Shown here: positions 1 through 6,879 of the stretch, in pieces
Layout of the letters: the number at the start of each line of letters is the position of its first letter
How positions within the stretch are numbered: the stretch's first letter is position 1
NCBI GenBank assembly: GCA_964581385.1
Contig: CAZOOK010000021.1
Span: 1 to 64,000 of the forward strand
Direction of reading: 5' to 3'
Length of the DNA stretch: 64,000 bases
Source of the DNA: CAZOOK01 sp964581385
Lineage (GTDB): Bacteria > Pseudomonadota > Gammaproteobacteria > Nevskiales > Nevskiaceae
Program-made: the position numbers and the translations under genes
Notes under the pieces: generated by a model
What the model saw: the letters and a program-made list of their open reading frames with translations, nothing else
Database searches by the model: none
What the model was told of the DNA's origin: nothing

Positions 1-188
1 GCAGGATGCCGAAGCCTTCATCGTCACGGCAGGGATGCCGTGTCGATGAAGCCCGACTCGGCCGAGGAGCGCAGGGCACCGGCTCGCGGCTTCTTGCGAG
101 ACGGCGCAGTCAGGGGGCGCGTTTCTTTGGTAACTTTCTTTGCGCGTGCAAAGAAAGTTACCCGCCCCACAGGGCGGAAGGGAAGCTT
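1..188 (+). repeat. Structured interspersed repeat, copy 1 (cut by window edge)
   Basis: Copy of a roughly 300-base dispersed element found four times in the window. Hairpin H1 is at 16-51 (arms CTTCATCG..CACGGCA and TGCCGTG..CGATGAAG). Hairpin H2 is at 129-162 (GGTAACTTTCTTTGC, loop GCGT, then its complement). A smaller stem CTCGC/GCGAG lies at 93-110, and a CCGCCC/GGGCGG stem follows H2. The 5' hairpin H0 seen in other copies lies outside the window. Short ORFs here read VTFFARAKKVT and are artefacts of the hairpin. Confidence 0.85.
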
Positions 189-283
189 CCAGAGCCCCAC
201 TGTGCTCAGCAGGCGAAGCCGTGCACGGGCTGAAGAACGCAATCTGTACTACGATCGGTCTCTGCTGGCTCCGGGAGGGAACC

Positions 284-721
284 ATGGACCTAGTGCACTG
301 TATTTACTGTAGCGCTTCCGCAAAGACCGACCTCAGCCCCATCGAGCTTGATGCCCTTTTGGAGGAATGCCGCCAGAACAATGCCAAGGTCGATGTCACC
401 GGCATGCTTCTATATCAAAACGGATCGTTCTTTCAGATATTGGAGGGTGAGCGAGCAGTGGTGGCAACTTTGTTCAAGAAGATAGAGGCAGACAAACGTC
501 ACTCTCGAGTTACCAAAATCATTTTGGAACCGACATCGGAACGGGCTTTTGCGGCCTGGACGATGGGCTATCCGCGAATCAGCCTGAAAGAGCTATCTGA
601 GATTCCCGGCCTCAACGACTTCTTCATTCGTGGTAGGTCCTACCTGGAACTCGGCGAAGGCAGAGCCAAGACATTGCTGGCCGCCTTCCAGGAAGGAAGA
701 TGGCGCGTATCGATATCGTGA
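284..721 (+). CDS. BLUF-domain blue-light sensor protein (short, single domain)
   Basis: A 145-residue protein that is almost entirely a BLUF (blue light using FAD) domain. It begins MDLVHCIYCSASA, with the expected flavin-hydrogen-bonding Tyr8, an Asn pair at 32-33 and a Gln at about 51 in the segment GSFFQILEGE. A later AWTMGY supplies the Trp/Met position of the family. The start at 284 is preferred over upstream in-frame codons because GGGAGGGA lies 5 bases upstream and the family begins at this point; longer readings run into repeat copy 1. No output domain is fused, so it probably signals through protein contact, as short PixD/BlrB-like proteins do. It stands alone between two direct copies of the structured repeat; a partner is not visible. 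Confidence 0.9.
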   Translation: MDLVHCIYCSASAKTDLSPIELDALLEECRQNNAKVDVTGMLLYQNGSFFQILEGERAVVATLFKKIEADKRHSRVTKIILEPTSERAFAAWTMGYPRISLKELSEIPGLNDFFIRGRSYLELGEGRAKTLLAAFQEGRWRVSIS

Positions 722-731
722 GCAATCATAA

Positions 732-1042
732 GTAAAGCGGCGGTCGCCGCTTTACGCCGTTGCCGTTTCTTTACGCTTTTCCAATTCCCCCTTCGGACTG
801 CGCCGAGCACCGCAGGACGAGGCGGATTCCGCCCGCGCAGCGGGGCGAGGCATGACGCCGAAGCCTTCATCGTCACGGCAGGGATGCCGTGTCGATGAAG
901 CCCGCCTCGGCCGAGGAGCACAGGGCACCGACTCGCGCGCTTTTTGCGAGGCGGCGCAGTCAGGGGGCGCTTTTCTTTGGTGACTTTCTTTGCGCGTGCA
1001 AAGAAAGTCACCCGCCCAACAGGGGCGGAACGGAAAATCTCA
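732..1042 (+). repeat. Structured interspersed repeat, copy 2 (complete)
   Basis: Complete copy. H0 at 732-755 has 11-base arms (GTAAAGCGGCG and complement) and starts 10 bases after the BLUF stop, so it may also act as a terminator. H1 is at 865-900 and H2 at 979-1012 (GGTGACTTTCTTTGC, loop GCGT, complement), followed by a CCGCCC/GGGCGG-type stem. H0 to H1 is about 110 bases and H1 to H2 is 78 bases, matching the other copies. The rest of the gap to 1134 holds no recognisable gene. Confidence 0.88.
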
Positions 1043-1134
1043 GGGCTTTATCATTTTCTGCAGGCGAAGCCCGCAACCGACCGCCGCGTGGGCACGCTAC
1101 GCTTTGCCACCCTACGGTTCCTGAGCTCGTAATG

Positions 1135-2040
1135 TCAGCCTCCATCTTCAGCTCCTAGAGGCATCTGCCTTATGCGTGGGATATGACCATGGACCTGGAC
1201 TACCTCGTACCCGACATTAGTATAGATGCCGGTGTCTGGATCCTTCGCTTGCTTTATGGCCAAAGTGACTTCAAGAGTATCACCCGGAGCGATAGTGATC
1301 GCATGGGCAAAGAAGTCAACATAGAACTGCTCGTGCGTTACCGGCGCAGATATCGTGATTCCACGCCACACGAACTCCCACTTGCGATTTGATTTCTTGA
1401 GAATAGCCTTGACGATCTGAAGCTCGGCTTGCTCTGTGATCACGCGCGAGTCTGGGTCTTCTGGACTTTCCGCAGCAAGCATAACGAGTGTGGAGCGGGG
1501 GATCGGGATAGACGGGGGCGGAGCATCCATGGATGCAACAAGTCCAAGTGACCGAACTTTTTCGTCACCTGCTACGGCTTCAAACGTGCGCGTAATTGCC
1601 TTTACAAACTGCGGATTCTTTTCGACGCGTCTTGTCGCATCGTATACCTTGCGAGGAACAACTATGCGATCACTTCCCTTCTGGATAAGCACCTCATCTG
1701 TCTTGACTTCGACGATGATCTTATTATCAAGAGCCAGTGTTCGTTCGTAGATATAGTTTCCAAGTACGCCAAGAACCAGCCCCACCACGACTTGGTTCGC
1801 AAATAGATTCCTTGAGCTTGAGTACAGCGCTCGGATTAGCGCACGAAAGCTACCAGGGCCCAAGGCCTCAACCACTATTTCAATCTCGCATCCCGCATTG
1901 AGTGTGGTATTGGCGGCTTTTGCCGCATCAGCGAGGGCAACGAGCGTAGAAGCAAAAGTATATGCATTGATGCGTGTGTCCTCGGTGTCGAAGTGAATAA
2001 CAACCGAGTTCTCGAACTGAGCAATATCAACAACGCGCAT
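1135..2040 (-). CDS. Uncharacterised protein with one membrane helix
   Basis: A 301-residue protein I do not recognise. The N-terminal 70 residues look like a small alpha/beta domain and contain EIEIVVEALGPGSFRALI. One hydrophobic helix (NQVVVGLVLGVLGNYIY) lies at about residues 82-98. The C-terminal 200 residues are soluble and alternate beta-rich and charged segments. There is no signal peptide, and no catalytic motif that I can name. The base composition is visibly lower in GC than the cytochrome genes next door, and the gene is isolated between repeat copy 2 and the cytochrome locus, which suggests separate acquisition. ATG at 2040 is the first start of the frame. The ORF is intact and long, so I take it as real, with function unknown. 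Confidence 0.75.
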   Translation of the reverse strand: MRVVDIAQFENSVVIHFDTEDTRINAYTFASTLVALADAAKAANTTLNAGCEIEIVVEALGPGSFRALIRALYSSSRNLFANQVVVGLVLGVLGNYIYERTLALDNKIIVEVKTDEVLIQKGSDRIVVPRKVYDATRRVEKNPQFVKAITRTFEAVAGDEKVRSLGLVASMDAPPPSIPIPRSTLVMLAAESPEDPDSRVITEQAELQIVKAILKKSNRKWEFVWRGITISAPVTHEQFYVDFFAHAITIAPGDTLEVTLAIKQAKDPDTGIYTNVGYEVVQVHGHIPRIRQMPLGAEDGG

Positions 2041-2150
2041 AGAGTGGCCTTCTCAATAACGGTTAGTTAAAAAAGCGGACGCATCTCTTTCCGACAATCT
2101 GGCGCCATATCCAAACATCAAGGACAAGCATCTACCAACGGCGCAACCAA

Positions 2151-3470
2151 TCACCCCGCCGCCACCGCCCCCAAAACCCGCTGCAACCTCTCCAACGCCT
2201 CCGAATAAGCTGCCACCGAAAACTTATCGCGATCCTTGACCTGCGCATAAAGCCCATCGACCGCCGCGCGCAGCGCCGGCGTCACCTGCGCAGCACCGAG
2301 ATCCGACAACGCCGTCAGCAACACCGCTGAAGCCATCGCGGTCTGTTCCGCATGCGCGTAATCACCGGTATAGGTATGGCGCGCGTTGGCAACGATACGC
2401 CCGAGCAGCTGATGCACCTGCGGTGACGCCATCTCCGGTGCAGACTTCGGTAACAGATCCTTGTCGAGCTGCGTCACCATCGCCATTGCCTGCGCACGCA
2501 GCGCCTGCGGATCGTCGGCGCCGGCCATATACAGCTTGTGCAATTGCGCGTGCCAGGTCCCGGCGACGGCGGGATCGACAACGTCCAGCCACAGTCCGAC
2601 CATCACGATCTGCGCATCGGCGAACGGAATATTGCCGACCGGCATGCCGGCGTCGCGCGCAGTACTGACACGGCCCGCCTTCATGGAATGATGGCAGGCG
2701 TCGCAGTCATAGAACGCCGGCTCGGGAAATACGCCGGTATGCATCAGGCGCGGGCCGGCGAGATTCTGCAATTCGACACGCGCGCCCGCGATCTGCCCGG
2801 CGAGCCAGTCGCGTTCCGCATCCTGCATACCCTTGCGCTCGACGTAAGCGACGTTGACGCGCCAGTGCGGCGGTTCGATCGTCATGTAAGTATTCAGCTC
2901 GAATAGGATCGGCGGATGACCCGCCGCCATGATCGCGTGATTTATCGGATGCGCGTCGTCGCCGACGTGGCAGGACGCGCACAGACGCGCCCGATCACTC
3001 GCATTCCAGGTCGGATACAAACCATCGGCAACGCGTTCGTCGAGCGACTTGTAACCGCGCGTATGCGACGCGATCCAATGCTCGGAGCCCGCATGGCAGG
3101 CTTCGCAGCCGATGCCGTCGGAAGCGACAAAGCGCGGTCCGCGCTGCGCTGTGGGAACGTTATCGCTGTGGCAGCTCAGGCACTCCCGCGCGGTGGATGC
3201 ATCGGCTAGCCCCATCTTGCGCGCGATTTGCACCGAGCGCGGGGATAGCAGCGTTTCGTAGGCATGGGCGTGAAAATCCTTGCGCTGCCAGACGAAGTAT
3301 TCGTTCTGCGGAATCGGCGTATCGGCGAACGGTTTCACCGAGCCGTGGCAGGTATTGCCCGCACAGGTGGCGACGCCGAGATGCATGTTCGCGTCCGCCG
3401 CGTCGAGCCGTGCCGTCAGCAGCAAAAGACCGGCAGCGGCCAATCCGCAGCGAACGATTTTGAGCCGCAT
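2151..3470 (-). CDS. Secreted pentaheme c-type cytochrome (cytochrome c554-like)
   Basis: A 439-residue periplasmic multiheme cytochrome. It has a signal peptide (hydrophobic LAAAGLLLLTARLDA, cleavage near residue 25). Heme-binding sites in order are one unusual CX4CH (CAGNTCHG, about residue 36) and four CXXCH: CLSCH, CEACH, CASCH and CDACH. The segment MAAGHPPILFEL resembles the distal-ligand region of cytochrome c554-like proteins. The last 170 residues are helical without heme sites. It is not NrfA: no CXXCK is present. It is divergent from the cyclic-nucleotide/flavin/Fe-S protein with only 100 bases between, so the two likely share a control region. It probably shuttles electrons in the periplasm for the conduit encoded at 6880-17559; the donor and acceptor are inferred, not shown. 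Confidence 0.88.
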   Translation of the reverse strand: MRLKIVRCGLAAAGLLLLTARLDAADANMHLGVATCAGNTCHGSVKPFADTPIPQNEYFVWQRKDFHAHAYETLLSPRSVQIARKMGLADASTARECLSCHSDNVPTAQRGPRFVASDGIGCEACHAGSEHWIASHTRGYKSLDERVADGLYPTWNASDRARLCASCHVGDDAHPINHAIMAAGHPPILFELNTYMTIEPPHWRVNVAYVERKGMQDAERDWLAGQIAGARVELQNLAGPRLMHTGVFPEPAFYDCDACHHSMKAGRVSTARDAGMPVGNIPFADAQIVMVGLWLDVVDPAVAGTWHAQLHKLYMAGADDPQALRAQAMAMVTQLDKDLLPKSAPEMASPQVHQLLGRIVANARHTYTGDYAHAEQTAMASAVLLTALSDLGAAQVTPALRAAVDGLYAQVKDRDKFSVAAYSEALERLQRVLGAVAAG

Positions 3471-3570
3471 TCCTCAATCCCCTATCGAATCCGCCTGTTC
3501 TGTTGTTATCTTAACGGCTCGAAAGCGCGCGGACATGCATTCACGAGGCGGACAGGGGGCACCCGACGCA
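3471..3570. promoter_or_regulatory. Divergent control region between cytochrome and flavoprotein genes
   Basis: One hundred bases separate the two divergent starts and must hold both promoters. The segment TGTTGTTATCTTAAC near 3500-3515 is the only AT-rich, minus-10-like stretch. No clear operator palindrome is visible. If the upstream ATG at 3535 is used for the flavoprotein, the spacer shrinks to 64 bases. Confidence 0.4.
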
Positions 3571-5967
3571 ATGGGGGATCACGTCAAAGTTGCCATCGTC
3601 GGTTCCGGACCTGCCGGCTTGTCGGCAGCCGCGCACGCGGCGGCGCTTGGCATTTCCTATGTGCTGCTGGAGGCGGAACCGCACCTTTCCAACACGATCT
3701 ATCGATATCAGAAAGGCAAGCACGTGATGGCGGAGCCGGCCGTGCTGCCGCTGCGCAGCCCGATCTCGTTCGATGCCGGCAAGCGCGAAACGATCCTGCA
3801 AACCTGGGATAAGGAAACGCGAACGCTGAAGGTGAAGACCCGGCATCGTGCCGAAGTCGCCGCGATCACCGGCAGCCGCGGTGCGTTCGCGCTGAAACTT
3901 GCGAGCGGCGATGCGCTGACGGCCGAATTCGTGGTGCTGGCGATCGGGCTGCAGGGCAATATCCGCAAGCTCGGCTGCGCCGGCGAAGATCTGCCATTCG
4001 TGCAATACCAGCTCGATGATCCTGGCGAATACAACGGCGAAACCATCGTCATCGTCGGTGCCGGCGACGCCGCGATCGAAAACGCGATTGCACTCGCCGA
4101 CAACGGCAATCACGTCACCATCGTCAATCGCCGCGACGAGTTCGACAAGGCGAAAGCAGCCAACAATGCCGCCATTCTGAAAGCGATCGAGGATGGCCGC
4201 GTGCGCTGCGTCTACAACGCGGGCGTCGGCATCGTCGAAGAGCGCCCGGGCGAGAAACCGCCAGGCCTGATCGTGCTGAACACCGCCAGCGGCGAAGCGC
4301 GCATCCCCTGCCACCGCATCATCGCCCGTCTCGGCGCCACGCCACCACGCAAATTCGTCGAATCTTGCGGTGTGCAGTTTCCGAGCAAGGACGCCAACAG
4401 TCTGCCGGCGGTGTCCGGCACTTACGAATCCAACGTTCCCGGCCTCTACATCATCGGTGCGCTCGCGGGCTTCCCGCTGATCAAGCAGGCGATGAATCAG
4501 GGTTACGAGGTCATCGAATTCATCGAGGGCCGCGCGGTCGAGCCTGCGGACGAGCCGCTGCTGCGCGGCAAGCTGTCTCCGCTGCCGGGATTCAAGAACG
4601 TTAACGGCGCACTCGATGTGATCCAGAAGCGCGTGCCGGTACTGGCGCCGCTGACGCGTCTGCAATTGCGCGAGTTCCTGCTCGATTCCGACGTGCGCAC
4701 GCCACCGCGCGGCGAGATCGTGTTCGCGCGCAACGACTACACCAACAGCTTCTATTCAATCGTCGCCGGCAATGTCGAAATCGAAATCGACGCCAACGAT
4801 CCGAGCAAGCGCGTACAGCTCGGACCGGGCGAATTCTTCGGCGAAATGAGCCTGATTTCCGGGCGCCGCCGCTCGGCGACAGTGCGCGCCGGCGATGGCT
4901 GCGTATTGATCGAGACGCCGCGCCGCTCGATGAGCAAGCTGATCTACTCGGTGGCGGCGGTGAAGCGCGTCGTCGACGAAGCCTTCCTGCGCCGCGCGTT
5001 GCAGTCCAGCATCGCGCCGGACGTGCCGCCGGCGGTGCTCGGTGAACTCACAGCAGCGGCGACGATGGTCGCGTTCAAGGCTGGCGAAATCCTGTTCGCG
5101 GAAGGCGACGCCGGCGATTGCCTGCACCTGATCCGGCGCGGTTCGGTGACGATCTCGCGTCACGTCGCCGGCCGCGAAATCGTGCTCGCCTACGTACCCG
5201 CGGGACAGTACGTCGGTGAGATGGCGCTGGTCAGCGATCTGCCGCGTTCGGCGACCGCGCGCGCAGCAGTCGCGGTAGAAACGATCCGGCTTGAAGGCAG
5301 TGCGTTCCAGGCGCTGCTCGAACGCGCCCCTGCGGTGCGGGCGCGTGTGCAGGAGCAATACAAGAGCCGCCTGGCCAACAATGTCGCCGCGCAGCAGGCG
5401 CCCGATCACGGTGGTGTCATCGGCTTTCTGATGGCGCAGGGCGTCGGCGAAGCAACCGACGTACTGCTGATTGACGAATCGCTGTGCGTACGCTGCGATC
5501 AATGCGAAAAGGCCTGCGCCGACACGCACGGCGGCGTCTCGCGCCTTGATCGCGAAGCCGGACCGACGCTCAACAACCTGCATGTGCCGACCTCGTGCCG
5601 GCACTGCGAACATCCGCACTGTATGAAGGATTGCCCGCCGGATGCGATCCATCGTTCGCCCGGCGGCGAGGTCTACATCACCGACGCCTGTATCGGCTGC
5701 GGCAACTGCGAGCGCAACTGCCCGTACGGTGTCATCCATATGGGCATCGAGAGCAAATCGCAGCCAAGCCTGTGGCGCTGGATGCTGTTCGGCGGTGACG
5801 AGCCCGGCGCAGCAGCGCCGAAGAAGAAAAAAGACTCGGTCAAGAAAGCCACCAAGTGCGATATGTGCAAGAACCTCGACGGCGGTCCTGCCTGCGTGCG
5901 TGCGTGCCCGACGGGCGCGGCGCTGCGGGTGAGTCCCGAGGAGTTTTTGCGGGAAGCGCAGGGCTAA
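3571..5967 (+). CDS. Cyclic-nucleotide-binding FAD/NAD(P) oxidoreductase fused to a four-cluster ferredoxin
   Basis: A 798-residue cytoplasmic fusion protein. Residues 1-330 resemble thioredoxin reductase: a first Rossmann motif IVGSGPAG (FAD) at about 9-16 and a second IVGAGDAA near 163 (NAD(P)H). No CXXC redox pair is seen between them. Two cyclic-nucleotide-binding domains follow at about 360-450 (PGEFFGEMSLI, RRRSATV) and 488-586 (AGQYVGEMALV, PRSATA). Both keep the phosphate-binding cassette pattern G(E)MxLxxxxxRSAT. A DmsB/HybA-type ferredoxin domain fills residues 632-786, with four Cys groups (CVRCDQCEKAC, CRHCEHPHCMKDC, CIGCGNCERNC, CDMCKNLDGGPACVRAC). No signal peptide. ATG 3571 is chosen because the Rossmann fold starts there; ATG 3535 is possible. 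It probably moves electrons between NAD(P)H, FAD and Fe-S clusters under control of a nucleotide second messenger. Confidence 0.88.
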   Translation: MGDHVKVAIVGSGPAGLSAAAHAAALGISYVLLEAEPHLSNTIYRYQKGKHVMAEPAVLPLRSPISFDAGKRETILQTWDKETRTLKVKTRHRAEVAAITGSRGAFALKLASGDALTAEFVVLAIGLQGNIRKLGCAGEDLPFVQYQLDDPGEYNGETIVIVGAGDAAIENAIALADNGNHVTIVNRRDEFDKAKAANNAAILKAIEDGRVRCVYNAGVGIVEERPGEKPPGLIVLNTASGEARIPCHRIIARLGATPPRKFVESCGVQFPSKDANSLPAVSGTYESNVPGLYIIGALAGFPLIKQAMNQGYEVIEFIEGRAVEPADEPLLRGKLSPLPGFKNVNGALDVIQKRVPVLAPLTRLQLREFLLDSDVRTPPRGEIVFARNDYTNSFYSIVAGNVEIEIDANDPSKRVQLGPGEFFGEMSLISGRRRSATVRAGDGCVLIETPRRSMSKLIYSVAAVKRVVDEAFLRRALQSSIAPDVPPAVLGELTAAATMVAFKAGEILFAEGDAGDCLHLIRRGSVTISRHVAGREIVLAYVPAGQYVGEMALVSDLPRSATARAAVAVETIRLEGSAFQALLERAPAVRARVQEQYKSRLANNVAAQQAPDHGGVIGFLMAQGVGEATDVLLIDESLCVRCDQCEKACADTHGGVSRLDREAGPTLNNLHVPTSCRHCEHPHCMKDCPPDAIHRSPGGEVYITDACIGCGNCERNCPYGVIHMGIESKSQPSLWRWMLFGGDEPGAAAPKKKKDSVKKATKCDMCKNLDGGPACVRACPTGAALRVSPEEFLREAQG

Positions 5968-6035
5968 TGCGATGACAGTGACTTCTGGGATCGCGTGCAT
6001 CCAGCTTCCATCCCCCATTTGCGGGAAATCCGTAG

Positions 6036-6063
6036 GCTGGGCTGAAGCGCAGCGAAGCCCAGC
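6036..6063. repeat. Short GC hairpin repeat (GCTGGGCT/AGCCCAGC)
   Basis: Perfect 8-base arms around a 12-base loop, in the gap after the flavoprotein gene. It belongs to the common class of short palindromic intergenic repeats; degenerate relatives lie around 6740-6780. Confidence 0.6.
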
Positions 6064-6114
6064 GGTGTGGTTGCGGGCTTCGGCTGCTGAAGGGAGCGGG
6101 GCTTTGCTATCGTG

Positions 6115-6411
6115 GGTTCCGCCCTGTGGGGCGGGTGACTTTCTTTGCACGCGCAAAGAAAGTTACCAAAGAAACGCGCCCCCTGACTGCGCCGTCTCGC
6201 AAGAAGCCGCGAGCCGGTGCCCTGCGCTCCTCGGCCGAGTCGGGCTTCATCGACACGGCATTCCTGCCGTGACGATGAAGGCATCGGCTCCTGCCTCGCC
6301 CCGCTGCGCGGGCAAAAATCCGCCTCGTCCTGCGGTGCTCGGCGCAGTCCGAAGGGGGTTGGAAAAGCAAAAGATAACGGCAACCGCACAAAGCGGCGCC
6401 ATGCGCCGCTT
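6115..6411 (-). repeat. Structured interspersed repeat, copy 3 (inverted)
   Basis: Nearly identical to the reverse complement of copy 1 over their shared length, and collinear with copy 2 beyond it. H2 is at 6134-6167, H1 at 6245-6280 and H0 at 6391-6411 (AAGCGGCGC, loop CAT, complement). H1-H2 spacing is again 78 bases and H0-H1 about 111. It is opposite in orientation to copies 1 and 2, so copies 2 and 3 bracket 1.04-6.1 kb as inverted repeats. The T-rich run after H0 (AGCTTTTTTTG) could terminate plus-strand transcription. Confidence 0.87.
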
Positions 6412-6670
6412 AGCTTTTTTTGTTTCTGCTTTTGACGTTCGGGCCCCCTTGGGAGCGCTGAGCATCGCTGCGCGCGCAGGGGATGTGCGGGCATGGATGC
6501 CCGCCAAGCACCGTCACGGCAGGAAGCCGTGTCGGTGCGGTTCCCCGAGCACGCGAGAAGCGCAAGGAACCGTGCAAAGCACGGCGCGGACACGGGGCGT
6601 GCTTTCTCTTGGCTACTTCTCTTTGCACGAGCAAAGAGAAGTATGCCCGCCCAACAGGGGCGGAATGAAA
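6391..6670 (+). repeat. Structured interspersed repeat, copy 4 (diverged; shares a hairpin with copy 3)
   Basis: A diverged family member joined head to head with copy 3 through the shared H0 hairpin at 6391-6411. H1 is at 6508-6538 with arms GCACCG..CACGGC and GCCGTG..CGGTGC. H2 is at 6614-6643 with arms TACTTCTCTTTGC and GCAAAGAGAAGTA. Arm bases differ from copies 1-3, yet both sides changed together, so pairing is kept. The element sits directly upstream of the cytochrome operon. Confidence 0.8.
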
Positions 6671-6823
6671 AACCTCCGAACCCCAGTGATGCAAAGAGGC
6701 GAAGCCCTCGACCATAGCGTTCATCGCGGCTCGCCGATGGCGAGCGTCGGGTTACGCTTCGCTCCAGCCCAGTCTACAGCTGCATTCAGCAAACAAAGCC
6801 CGCAATTGAAGCTCGCGATGAAC

Positions 6824-6855
6824 GGTGGGTTACGCCGCTCCGCGACTAACCCACC
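6824..6855. repeat. Short palindromic intergenic repeat (GGTGGGTTA/TAACCCACC)
   Basis: Perfect 9-base arms with a 14-base loop ending 24 bases before the first gene of the cytochrome operon. Sequences of this type are widespread short repeats in proteobacteria. Its position means it will be in or near the operon leader. Confidence 0.6.
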
Positions 6856-6879
6856 CTACGATTTGCGATCCGTAGGCTT

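Noticed and set aside
40..312. ORF in repeat copy 1 reading SLVTFFARAKKVTRP, with similar ones in copies 2-4 (for example 640-1011 minus, 889-1158, 5972-6883)
   Set aside because: The peptide is the translation of the H2 hairpin in several frames and on both strands; no ribosome site and no family support.
2151..3470. NrfA-type nitrite reductase
   Set aside because: Five heme sites are present but none is CXXCK, and NrfA segments are absent.
3541..4665. 374-codon minus-strand ORF opposite the flavoprotein
   Set aside because: Antisense shadow in a GC-rich gene; His/Arg/Asp-rich composition, no domains, and the plus strand has clear motifs.
4756..6156. 466-codon minus-strand ORF opposite the ferredoxin part
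   Set aside because: Antisense shadow that runs into repeat copy 3; no recognisable protein features.
1..6670. Repeats as insertion sequences
   Set aside because: No transposase frame or target duplication is visible; the copies are short, hairpin-based and non-coding.
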